The notes beneath the pieces are model-generated. The model was not told the origin of the DNA. It was given only the letters and a program-made list of their open reading frames with translations, and did no database searches. The translations under genes and the position numbers were made by a program. From Agelas oroides (taxonomy: Eukaryota > Porifera > Demospongiae > Agelasida > Agelasidae), in assembly GCA_949130485.1 (NCBI GenBank), contig OX422189.1, positions 6,915,620 to 6,979,619 of the forward strand: 64,000 nt of DNA. The letters are read 5' to 3'. This document shows, piece after piece, positions 44,001-53,186 of this stretch. Position 1 is the first letter of the stretch. The number at the start of each line of letters is the position of its first letter.

Positions 44001-47000
44001 CACTTTGACAGGAAACTGTACAAATTGTAACAAGTATATCGTATTCAGATATAACTATTATGTTACAGGAGTTGATAACTGTCAGAATGGTTGAGAAACT
44101 CACAGCAGTTCCTCTCATCACTTCCATCAGAGCAAGTCCTAATTCCAGTGCATCGAACGGAGGTGGAGACACACTGCCCATTGCTACATCGAAACTGTGT
44201 GGAGCTACACTGACCTGCATAGATGTAAAAAAAAATATTGGAAAAAGTATGTGATCTTGAATGATCTGATGGCTAGCACTGCTGTCTGCCTGTTGTATAC
44301 TAGCAAGGATCCATGTCTCAGTATATCACACCAACACTTCAGTTAGAGTCACAATTCACAGAAGAAATAAACTGAAGTGTTGGGGTATATATAGTGCTTA
44401 GCATGCTAAATTAATCTGCTATTCTTCGATTGCTAGCTTGCAGTATCAATTAATAGAGAGGGGGATAGCCCAAAAGCAAGACTGGAATTATTTGTGACAG
44501 ACATTACAGAATGTTGATCTGTTGCCTCTTAAACTTAAAATTGCAGTTGAAATTGGAACTAAGCCACTCAACAGACACATCTAAGCCTTTTCGTTGTATG
44601 GGTTCACCAATCTGAACTGTGAACATTGGGTTCTGCAGTGCTGACATGCAGGATACCCTTATGTTAGCAATGTACTGAGTCCAATTGAGCAACCTGCAAA
44701 AACAAAGTTGCAGACAAGCTGAAGAGTAGTCTCATTCCAAGACCACTGACCCTGCTGTAAAGGTGGGGTTTGGGCCATGTGAAGAGGTGGCTGGTTTCGG
44801 TATCAGAGACTAATTAACCCTCAGCGCACATGCGCAGCGAGGGTTACGGTAGTTGTCCTGTGTGTCTGTGTGTGTGTGTGTGTGTGTGTCCGTTTTCTCT
44901 ATTCTGCCTTCTTGCGCTTTTAGGCGTCCAACGAGAGGTATCAGCGGCTACAGCGCAGAAAATGCAGTAAAAATAAAAAGCCGTTTTCTCTAAAACTGCT
45001 TAGTTCAAAAGTTAGAAGCGTTAACTTATAAACTTGCGGATGCCCACAGTGTAATACCGTAGTGCATGCAATGGAGTGCAATAGGTCTATGCGTCTGAGA
45101 AAGGTATTCCCACAGTGTAATACCGTAGTGCACGTGAAGAGGTCAGTTTGTGACTGTGGCCATGCCTTTGCATGATTCGAAGAAAAGGAAAGCACGGTGT
45201 ACTGCTGTTGAGGAACCTGAGAACGCAATGAAACGTAGAAAAGCCTTTCTGTCTGAGAAAGAGTTACTAGTGAGGAAAGAGAGAGACAAAGTCCGCTAAA
45301 CGAGTAATAGAGCTTCTGAAACAAGTGAGCAGACTTTGCACAGGCAAGAACAGAACCGAACACATATGGCAAGCATGAGAGCTTCTGAAACATCTTATTC
45401 TAAAAATACCATACCTACTTGTGCAACTCTATAACCTATCACCAATCACCTAAACCAATTATGATAAGCATAAACACTTATTGTCTAGCTTGCACCGAGG
45501 GTTCTGCACTTCCGTGCTGTTCATTGCTTAAGGGATACCCTTCCAGAATAAACTGGTCATTCATGGTGTTTTGTAAGCATTACCTTTGTTGTTCTAAGTC
45601 CCAATTGCTTAAGGAACCCAGAGGGATGCCCTTCCAGATTATGCTGAAACCACAATCTCTACATGTATAGTATATATATAACAACGAACATATGATGTGT
45701 GGGAGTCACTTCTGCAAATGCATGCAGTGGCAGTTGATCTGCCTCAACCAGCATCACTTCAATTTGTCTGCAACCAAGGTAACCACTGCAGGAGTGATTC
45801 AGAAAACAACTATGTAGCTAAAATGCTTGTCCAGTGCACATACATTCCAGCTGTCTTTGTTATAACTCTAACAAGTTTGGTTGGAACTGTAAGTAGCTGT
45901 CTCACATTTTGATAAACTGCAGGCCATGCATTAAGCAGCTGGTGGGATTGTAGATGGGATTGAAGGCCATATATACTGCCTGGTGCATGGCAAGTGATCA
46001 AGTTCTAGTCCCTACATTAGTGTCAGAAATCAGGGCTGCCGGAAGCAAGTTGAAGGGTGATCAGGTCATTCCTCAGAAGCATGTGAATTAACTATTTAGA
46101 TCAACTGTATAATAATTATAGCAGTCAGTAAAACACTCCTGTTCAACAGGGTAATATACTTCCAATGCAAAGGTTCCTGAGCACTCTTTTGCACATCCAC
46201 AATGGACCAAGGCAACAGCTAATCTACTGGAATTGAATTGTAATTCAGTCTGGGAATGTGAGCACACATTAGACGACTGCAGATATTATTAAGCAAAAAT
46301 GGTCCGACTATGGATGGACCAACTGGACTGGTTCCGGTGCCTATAGACTGAACTAGCTTTCATGCCTTTGAACTAATTTTGTAGTACAGGTACCAGGTAG
46401 CCTAGTTCCCAGGTCTATAAATAGCCCTCTCCCACTTTACTGTACTGCAAGGAGTCTGGAGGCTAAATGGTATGCTTATGTACTTGGCAACAAAGTTATG
46501 CCGATAATCTTCTCAGGGTGTATATAAGATAAGGTGCACTCCGCAAATGGAGTTAGTTTATTATTATCTACAAACGCAGGTGTGGTAGCTACAGTTTATA
46601 TGCACTTGTACTAGTCCCTACATTAGTGTCAGGTTTGTTGCAAACATTAGGTAGCAGAGTGTCAACTTTATAGTCACTACTTTGCCATTTCATGATGGCC
46701 GTGGCAGTTGCCACCAGATATTAACCGGTGGCGATTACCGCCATTAAATGGCTATTGCCAAAATGGTACTATTGACACCGAAGATAGGCGGGTGACCTGA
46801 TCACGTGAATGCTACACCTCACACTCTGCACGGAGCCAGAGATTGCGGATTGGCCATGCACAAGATTCCAAGTATAAGTTGCTGTGCAGGTGAGTCTGAA
46901 TATTTTTCAGCATTTAACCTCCACCTTATACCTACTATAAAAATGGAAAAGTGAAGTACCAGCTTAGGCCCAAGCATGTTTCTTCACACGGAATGAAAAA

Positions 47001-49397
47001 ACTGTAAACAAGACTAGCAATTTTTACAGTAGTCTCGAGGCCACAATCACACAGAGAATAATTCAAATTCCAATGGGTATTTCATGAAGAGGAGCTAGCT
47101 GACTAGTCCATGCTCAGACCAACAGGATCTGGGTACTACTAAGTGCTAACATGATTGGGTCACATGCTGAAAGGCAACTGCACATTACCAAATGCAGAGA
47201 TGGAAATTTCGCCTGTACATACTATCTTCCCATGATAGTTTGGTTCTGTTCTGCAACATTGATCTTTGTCTCACAGCCAATTCTAGAAGAGATTGATGCT
47301 GCTGAATGGAATGAATCTTGATTATGGGACTAACATGGCATTTACTTACCCTGTCAGGTTTGCACTTGAGCAGTTCGTGAATGTGATTTTGTAGACACTG
47401 ATTCCTGTATGCATTGGTAAAGGAATTTTAACTCACCACCCCTTCAGCCAGAAGCTGAATTCTGAAGTGTGTAACTATAAAACTTTGAAGAAATCATTGA
47501 GAACAGTTTGGGAGGCTGGTTACACTTAACGATAATTATACAGAATACGAAAAACCAAGTGAGAGAGTGAGCTCCGGAAATCAATTATGGATGACCCAGT
47601 CCGGTATACTCAGATTATGAGAGCGTGCTATTTCAAGATCCTGGCAATTATATCCAGCAGGTGAATGTTACTAGCAGGTCCGTGATAACACTTAGCTGTT
47701 AATATATACATTTGGTGTCAGTAGTCAGTTTGTGGCTCTGTGTGCCACCAGTGTCTGCGTGAAATGGGGACATCCCAATTTGGGAACCCTGGTCCCCATA
47801 TCCCTAGCGATATGGGGACAGGGGGCCCCATATCACTAGGGATATGGGGCCCTGGGGTCCCCAGAACTCTGGTGATATGGGGATCCTTCAGGGATTTAGG
47901 GATCCCCAAGTTGTATATATGCAAGAGTAAAAATATGAAAGAGAATGTGCTGAGGATCATCCCCCATGGCCAAATGAAGCGTGAACGCTATCGCCAACAG
48001 TCCACAGCCACAGCTTCCAAACTGCTGTTGGACAGTGGGGACATTGATCTCCAGCATTAGATCACCATCTTAGTCTGTTTGTAAAGGTCTGTAAATTATT
48101 CTCCTCCTCTCCTCCGCACTTTCGACCACCAAGCGAGGTTTCTCACTCCCTTTTCCGCCTATGTAGTATAAACGTCCTCCGTCAGCTTTGAAGAACTTGC
48201 TACGCTTCCTTAGCCCATGCTGAGTTTATCAGCATGAGATGGGTATGTCTTGTGAACAACGTATAGTACAGGGGTGGCGGAGCAGGGGGGGCAGGGGGGG
48301 CGAATGCCCCCCCAATCCAAAGATGGCTACTGCTACTTGATGTGTAATAATATACAACAGTTACTATCAAAATGCCAGTGTCAACGATGCGTCGTTTACT
48401 TACCGTACGGTATCCAGCACAAACCATCGTCGTAGTTAGTCTCGCGTAGCCGCGAGACTAGGTCGTAGTAGGTTTTCCTGTGGGTGTGACTGGATAAGTT
48501 TATTTACTTTTAATTAGACAAACACGTGCACTGCCACTGCACTGCCCCCCCTTCAAGCTGTTAGGCGTGGTGATCACTGAACTAGTTTCAGAGTGTAGTA
48601 CAAAGTAAAAACTGTTGTAAGTTGTCCAGGTCGTCAATTCATCTATAAGATGCCCACCTCATCAGGCCCGCCATGTACGGTCGACTATAGTGACTGAAAC
48701 GCCTCGTGACGACTGACGTGTATTGTGGCGAATGGAGGTATTACTCTCGCCATGTACTCTAGTCGGACTAGTGGCATTTGGGTACAAATATGGCCTCAGA
48801 AGTGATCTCAGAGCACCTAATTAAAAAAAAATTTTCTGGGGGGGCATGCCCCCAGACCCCCCTAGCGTGTGCGTGCTTAGGCACACACCATCCTCGCTGC
48901 CCACCCCAATCTCAAATACCTTCCGCCGCCCCTGTAGTAATAAATTTTGCTGAAGGTATATTTTGCTTTTGCCACATCTTCCTCAACTTTCACGTCTTTT
49001 CACCTTCCTTCGCCATGCTAACAACTTTAGGTGTTATGCTCTGCTTCTCGTTTTATAACACCCATGGCATACCCTTCTGATCAATGGACGTCAAGGTCCA
49101 GCGCCCGATGTTTACGAACAGGTAGGTCTGTGTCTTCCGGGGTCCCCAAACGCTGAGGGGATCCCCATATCGCACTTACCGGCACCGGATCGGTGGCAAT
49201 AGCCATTTAGTGGCTATTATTACCACTGATTTATCTCGTGTAAAAATATGCTAAAAACCGCAGTTAGCCTGGTTTCCATTCCTGGGTACGAGGCTAAACC
49301 GCAGTAGATATTGTAGGATGTAGTGCGTACCACTGGTTCCGTGTATCACTGCTATGACCACCAAGAACGTCAAATGACCAACAGCCACGGACCTCAT
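38739..49397 (-). CDS. gene C: ten-repeat LDLa membrane protein with PPxY tail
   Basis: Exon join 49397-49331, 44214-44104, 44015-43902, 43628-43521, 43435-43322, 42784-42674, 42588-42478, 40882-40772, 40686-40576, 39731-39624, 39556-39425, 39232-38739: 1692 bp, open, about 563 aa. A signal peptide is followed by five pairs of type B (CSSTQF…DERNC) and type A (SCQSGAF…DETGC) LDLa modules, a Ser/Thr linker, one span, a CC motif and a ~125-aa Pro/Tyr/Gln-rich tail with two PPPPY motifs. It is probably a cell-surface Ca2+-dependent binding protein whose tail engages WW-domain proteins; that role is inferred. No broken exon was found. Intron 1 is about 5.1 kb. Confidence 0.82.
39425..39556 (-). 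CDS. gene C exon 11: LDLa (type A) with linker
   Basis: 132 bp, GTACAG acceptor, GTAAGT donor. [31 protein letters not shown], then SSTTGSSS. Confidence 0.88.
39624..39731 (-). CDS. gene C exon 10: LDLa (type B)
   Basis: 108 bp, CCTAG acceptor, GTGAGT donor. [30 protein letters not shown]. Confidence 0.88.
40360..40470 (-). pseudogene. degenerate cysteine-rich block
   Basis: Open for a short way ([20 protein letters not shown]) after a possible TATAG acceptor, but no GT donor in phase. Homologous to 28102-28239. Confidence 0.45.
40576..40686 (-). CDS. gene C exon 9: LDLa (type A)
   Basis: 111 bp, GTACAG acceptor, GTAAGC donor. [31 protein letters not shown]. Confidence 0.88.
40772..40882 (-). 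CDS. gene C exon 8: LDLa (type B)
   Basis: 111 bp, ATTAG acceptor, GTACGT donor. [23 protein letters not shown] with one extra residue, DGSDERNC. Confidence 0.87.
40967..41006. repeat. (CA)n(TA)n microsatellite
   Basis: An alternating CA run followed by a TA run inside gene C intron 7. Confidence 0.9.
41010..42470. other. gene C intron 7, no other gene recognised
   Basis: 1.6-kb intron between two LDLa pairs. Open frames at 41224-41750 match nothing I know. There is a poly-A run near 42380. Confidence 0.4.
42478..42588 (-). CDS. gene C exon 7: LDLa (type A)
   Basis: 111 bp, GTACAG acceptor, GTAAGC donor. [31 protein letters not shown]. Confidence 0.88.
42674..42784 (-). CDS. gene C exon 6: LDLa (type B)
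   Basis: 111 bp, CCTAG acceptor, GTAAGT donor. [13 protein letters not shown], one extra Ser before [17 protein letters not shown]. Confidence 0.88.
43322..43435 (-). CDS. gene C exon 5: LDLa (type A)
   Basis: 114 bp, TTGCAG acceptor, GTAAGC donor. [32 protein letters not shown]. Confidence 0.88.
43521..43628 (-). CDS. gene C exon 4: LDLa (type B)
   Basis: 108 bp, CCTAG acceptor, GTAAGT donor. [30 protein letters not shown]. This exon and its flanks are nearly identical to exon 6, a recent pair duplication. Confidence 0.88.
43902..44015 (-). CDS. gene C exon 3: LDLa (type A)
   Basis: 114 bp, GTACAG acceptor, GTAAGC donor. [23 protein letters not shown], then DDSDETGCG with Asp in place of the usual Gly. 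Confidence 0.87.
44104..44214 (-). CDS. gene C exon 2: first LDLa (type B)
   Basis: 111 bp, ATGCAG acceptor, GTGAGT donor. [32 protein letters not shown]. The GQC start marks the first module, as in gene D and the decayed unit. Confidence 0.87.
44215..44813. other. gene C intron 1, first part
   Basis: No gene recognised. A small hairpin (CAACACTTCAGTT / AACTGAAGTGTTG) lies at about 44332-44380. Confidence 0.4.
44814..45503. mobile_element. TTAACCCTC element, second copy
   Basis: Starts TTAACCCTCAGCGCACATGC, GCAGCGAGGGTTAC and a (TG)n run, and ends near GCACCGAGGGTT. Both ends match 37283-38185 with changes; the interior differs. Confidence 0.6.
45504..47739. other. gene C intron 1, segmental duplicate of gene B intron 1
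   Basis: 45760-46250 and 46420-46700 match 29460-29760 and 31100-31390; the second part also matches 61560-61740 (CTTCTCAGG, TTTGT(A/T)GCAAACATT). No exon is visible. A near-palindrome around ATGGCTATTGCCA is at about 46724-46760, with a relative at 49185-49225. Confidence 0.55.
47757..47890. repeat. GGGG(A/T)CCCC / CCCATATC palindromic repeats
   Basis: Several copies of CCCATATCNCTAG(C/G)GATATGGGG and its complement occur in alternating orientation. Related sequence lies at 49138-49170. Confidence 0.75.
48269..48934. mobile_element. 666-bp hAT-like element, nested micro-insertion
   Basis: Ends CAGGGGTGGCGGA and TTCCGCCGCCCCTG, flanked by TAGTA on both sides (5 bp). There is no transposase. 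Classification as hAT rests on the CAGGGG end only. Confidence 0.7.
48437..48460. mobile_element. 24-bp palindromic insertion, TAGTCTCG type
   Basis: TAGTCTCGCG and CGCGAGACTA around a 4-base centre. The flanks CGTCGTAGT and GGTCGTAGT agree at 8 of 9. It looks like a MITE reduced to its termini. Confidence 0.75.
49265..49296. mobile_element. 32-bp insertion, TAGCCTGG…CGAGGCTA
   Basis: Exact 9-bp flanking duplication AACCGCAGT (49256-49264, 49297-49305). It lies just downstream of the gene C signal-peptide exon, in intron 1. Confidence 0.85.
49331..49397 (-). CDS. gene C exon 1: signal peptide
   Basis: 67 bp with donor [26 protein letters not shown]. Preceded by CGATCCAAGA, shared with the other signal exons. 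Confidence 0.82.
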
Positions 49398-49800
49398 TCT
49401 TGGATCGTTCAACTAACGAGCCAGATCAGAGTACGAAGACAGTAGGCGACACAGCGTACATTACATCACTTTGTGACTCGGCTCCAAAGTATAATCATTG
49501 CCAAGTTATTTCCTGTTTGGAATTTAAAGCAGGCAGTGTGACTCCACTGTGTTTAATGATGCAGACAAGAGCTATGAACTGTGGCAACAAGGTCAAAACA
49601 AAGTTTAATGAAGCAATTTCCAAAAGCAGTGTGTAATGGTTCGCTAATTGGCTACGTAAGCAGCAGTACTAGTGTTGCTCATTGGGTGAGGTGTGTAGGT
49701 ATGTATAAACAACAGCTGTAAAGTAGCATCATTACCTAACACAAATTTGTAATAGCTTGCAGAGAGTGGCAGCAGCTGTTCATTACCGTACAGATTCTAA
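49398..49800 (-). promoter_or_regulatory. gene C 5' flank, duplicated block
   Basis: Matches two places upstream of gene B (31985-32090, 32880-33490). The GTGTCGCCTACTGTCTTCG block and an AACAGGAA motif (possible ETS site) are conserved. The promoter role is inferred from position. Confidence 0.45.
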
Positions 49801-49814
49801 TCCAGTGGGAAGCA

Positions 49815-50957
49815 TGGCTTCAAAGTTTAGGGCATGGTGGTGGAGGATATGCATGCTTTTTGAGTTGGGGGAGGCTATGTGGACTGTGATGGAGGAGGGT
49901 ATGTGGCCTGTGATGGAGGAGGGTATGTGGCCTGTGATGGAGGAGGCTATGTGGACTGTGATGGAAGAGGGTATGTAGCCTGTGATGGAGGAGGGTATGT
50001 AGCCTGTGATGGAGGAAGGTATGTAGCCTGTGATGGAGGAGGGTATGTGGCCTGCGATGGAGGCGGCCTGAGATGGGGCAGGATATGCAGCCTGGGATGG
50101 GGCAGGATATGTGACCCGGTGTGGAGGAGGATATGTAGCCTGGGAAGGAGGAGGGCATGCAGGCAGGTGTGGGTGAGGGTGGGCTAGATTGGGAGGAGGG
50201 TAAGTAGCCCGTGTAGGGGAGGGTGTGTGTCCCAGGATGGATTGGGAGGAGGGTAAGTAGCCCGTGTAGGGGAGGGTGTGTGTCCCAGGATGGATTGGGA
50301 GGTGGGTAAGTAGCCCGTGTAGGGGAGGGTGTGTGTCCCGAGATGGATCAGGAGGAGGGTGTGTGTCCCGGGATGGATTGGGAGGAGGGCATGTAGCCTG
50401 TGATGGAGGCGGCCTGAGATGGGGCAGGATATGCGGCCTGAGATGGGGCAGGATATGCAGCCTGGGATGGGGCAGGATATGTGACCCGGTGTGGAGGAGG
50501 ATATGTAGCCTGGGATGGAGGAGGGCATGCAGGCAGGTGTGGGTGAGGGTGGGCTAGATTGGGAGGTGGGTAAGTAGCCTGGTGTAGGGGAGGGTGTGTG
50601 TCCCGAGATGGATCAGGAGGAGGGTAAGTAGCCTGGTGTAGGGGAGGGTGTGTGTCCCGGGATGGATTGGGAGGAGGGTAAGTATAGCCTGGTGTAGGGA
50701 AGGGTGTGTGTCCCGGGATGGATTGGGAGGAGGGTAAGTAGCCTGGGATGGGAAAGTATATGCAGCCTGGGATGGAGGAGGGTAAGCTGCCTTGGATGGT
50801 GGAGGGTATACAGCCTGGTGTGGAGAAGTGTATGCAGTCTGGGGTGGTGGAGTGTATGCTTCTTGAGGTGGTGGAGCAGATGTGTTTGCCTGAAAACCAC
50901 CTTGATGTGGGCATGCTTTCATGGCAGTGGCGGTAGTGATAGGAGCAGGTTGAGACT
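49815..50957 (-). pseudogene. orphan proline-rich tail of an LDLa-family gene
   Basis: Begins mid-exon with QPAPITTATAMKACPHQGGF, matching [19 protein letters not shown] of gene C, then EAYTPPPQTAYTSPHQAVYP and many SQAAYP(A/P)P units. Frames change along the array (50700, 50560, 50340). The membrane span and acceptor are missing. Repeat units of about 15, 48 and 69 bp have expanded to over 1 kb. Confidence 0.75.
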
Positions 50958-51940
50958 ACTAGAATATTTGTGGGTTGGGTGATAGATGCCCTCAGACCCC
51001 CTTAGTGATCCATATTTCACGAGTCGTTGTTAATTCCATAAATTGAAACCCTGTCTGAAACCTGAAATGCAGTAAGAACTGATGAGTATGTATTTAAACT
51101 TCCTTACAGAAGTAGGTTTTGCATCTCACTTGCGTATTCAAAGATCAAGGGTGTGGTTATTTCACATAATGTTTGAACATTACACTAGATCCATAAGTGC
51201 ATGTAAGCCCAAGAAATGTGACTTGTTGTGCCAGGTCGCCTTTCTTGCAATTAGGATCTGGGAGCAAGCATTACTCCATGACCATCATGTTACTATATTC
51301 CGATCTTAGACTTTCACTGTTTTGCACCGTTTTGATCACACTCTGGTAATCGTCTTCATTAGATTACCAGATTGTGATCAAAACATTGAAAATAGAATTT
51401 TTGTCAATTTTTGTGAAATCTAAGATCTATTGTTCTTCAAATCTGGGAACAAGGCAAGCTGGTAGTGATAACAGAAAGTGTGGTTATTTGTTACTGCAAT
51501 TAAAACATGGTGGTGAAAACAGCCTGAGAGCGTGAGGTTACTCTGCACTTATGTTGCATGGGACATTAGAAGTTGAATTGGTTGGCAAATGATGTATATA
51601 CAAGAACAAATCATGATCAGTGGCATAGCTAAGGGTCGGCCAGGGTGGGCCTGGCTTATCCACTTGTCAGTAGGTTGACAAAAAAGTTCAAGTCAGTTGC
51701 ACATGGCTTCTGTGTGTGCTACCTACATTTCAGTGAAGGGAACTCATGCATGTAACAAACTTTAAGTGTAAGCTTCCATGCAATCCCACCTTCCACACCC
51801 ATGCGGCAGTTCAACTCAATACAACGGGAAGTAAAATTTAGTTATCAGGATTTTTTACCTACAGTATCTGAACCCCCAATTATCATCCAACCTTGCTTTT
51901 CAATGGAAAGTAATCTGTTTTGTATACAAATAGTATTGAT
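50958..51940. other. no gene recognised
   Basis: Intergenic sequence between the orphan tail and gene D. A short inverted pair (TCTGGTAATC / GATTACCAGA) lies at about 51340-51370. Confidence 0.35.
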
Positions 51941-52103
51941 GAAGAGAAAGTTATCTGGTACCAACTTTAGCTCGGAAAATACGTTGCCGATGTTTCGACT
52001 GAATGCTCCAGTCGTCATCAGTCACCCTGATGACGACTGGAGCATTCAGTCGAAACGTCGGCAACTTATTTACCGAGCTAAAGTTGGTACCGGATAACTT
52101 TCT
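51941..52103. repeat. foldback element, ~78-bp arms, ~5-base loop
   Basis: Arms GAGAAAGTTATC(T/C)GGTACC … GACTGAATGCTCCAGTCGTC and complement, with few mismatches. No open frame. Confidence 0.92.
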
Positions 52104-52839
52104 CCTCATTTATGCAGAAGCCAACTGAGAAGCCACTGAAAAACAAATAGTTATAATTTCAAGCATTTCAGTTATCCAAAAATGTCTCTGGTTCCAATGT
52201 ATGCAGATAGGTGACTTCCCACTGTATTGGTTGCCAATGTTATTGTTAGGTAGCTACCAGAGTAGTCATTGGTATGTGACTACTGATTTCAACCATTTCG
52301 TTCAAATGCTTGTAGTCATTAACAGCATTAAAATTCTCCAATTAAGCATTTATAGGAGCTCCTAATTCTGAAGCCTTGTTTATTGTAAGGTATCATGCAA
52401 TGTGGCAAAATGCTGCCTGCAAAGCAGGACCATGTAATACAAAAAAGTTTCCAGTCAAATCTGGGAACAGTTGCACAGGATATTAAATTGATCCTGAAGT
52501 GGTTATGATTCTGAAGATGCCATTCAGAGTCCGGTGTCCAACCATCTTACAATACCCAATATGTAGCTTTGTAAATAGACATGCTTTCATAGGTGCATGT
52601 GCATGTCCTGCAAAACAGGCCATTGGCCACTGCATATTTCACTGGTATCACATGCATGAACAGAAGTTAGTGCAACTGCAGTAACAGTATAAGTAGATGT
52701 GCAACACAAACTAAGTCTACACAAAGAAGAATGTTGTAACACGATGTAATATGCTACAACACACATCTGTTGGAGAACATGTCTGCTGTTTTCATTGCAT
52801 AAAGCTACGTATGCAGTATCAAAGTTGGTATCAGCTAGC
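52104..52839. other. gene D 3' flank
   Basis: No gene recognised. Probably includes the gene D 3' untranslated region. Confidence 0.4.
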
Positions 52840-53186
52840 CTATGAAGCATTGGAATGTATCTCGATACTGCTAGCATATGCCGCATTCACATCAGTGGTG
52901 ATGGTATCCATGTGTGAGGGCAGTTGTGGGGAGCTAACAACTCCATGTTCAAGTTTGGAGCTTGGAGGCAGCTGTGGGCGTTCCAGAGTTTCATATACGT
53001 CTACAGGAATTGTTGGCTTTTTTTTCTTTCCTAAGATGTGAATACGCAACACAATTATCACTACTATCGCAACCGGAACTGATACTATGAGAAGAAATCC
53101 AAGTGGCAATCCCACAGAAAGCTGGATCACTGTTGCTTCAGTATTTTGTCCAATGTTTGGTGAGGGTGAGGGTGACGGATCTGTCA
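52840..53186 (-). CDS. gene D exon 8: transmembrane and cytoplasmic tail
   Basis: 347 bp, acceptor TACCCAG, phase 1. [12 protein letters not shown] stalk, span [20 protein letters not shown] then AIVVIIVL, stop-transfer KKKK, tail ending SIEIHSNAS. Confidence 0.8.
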
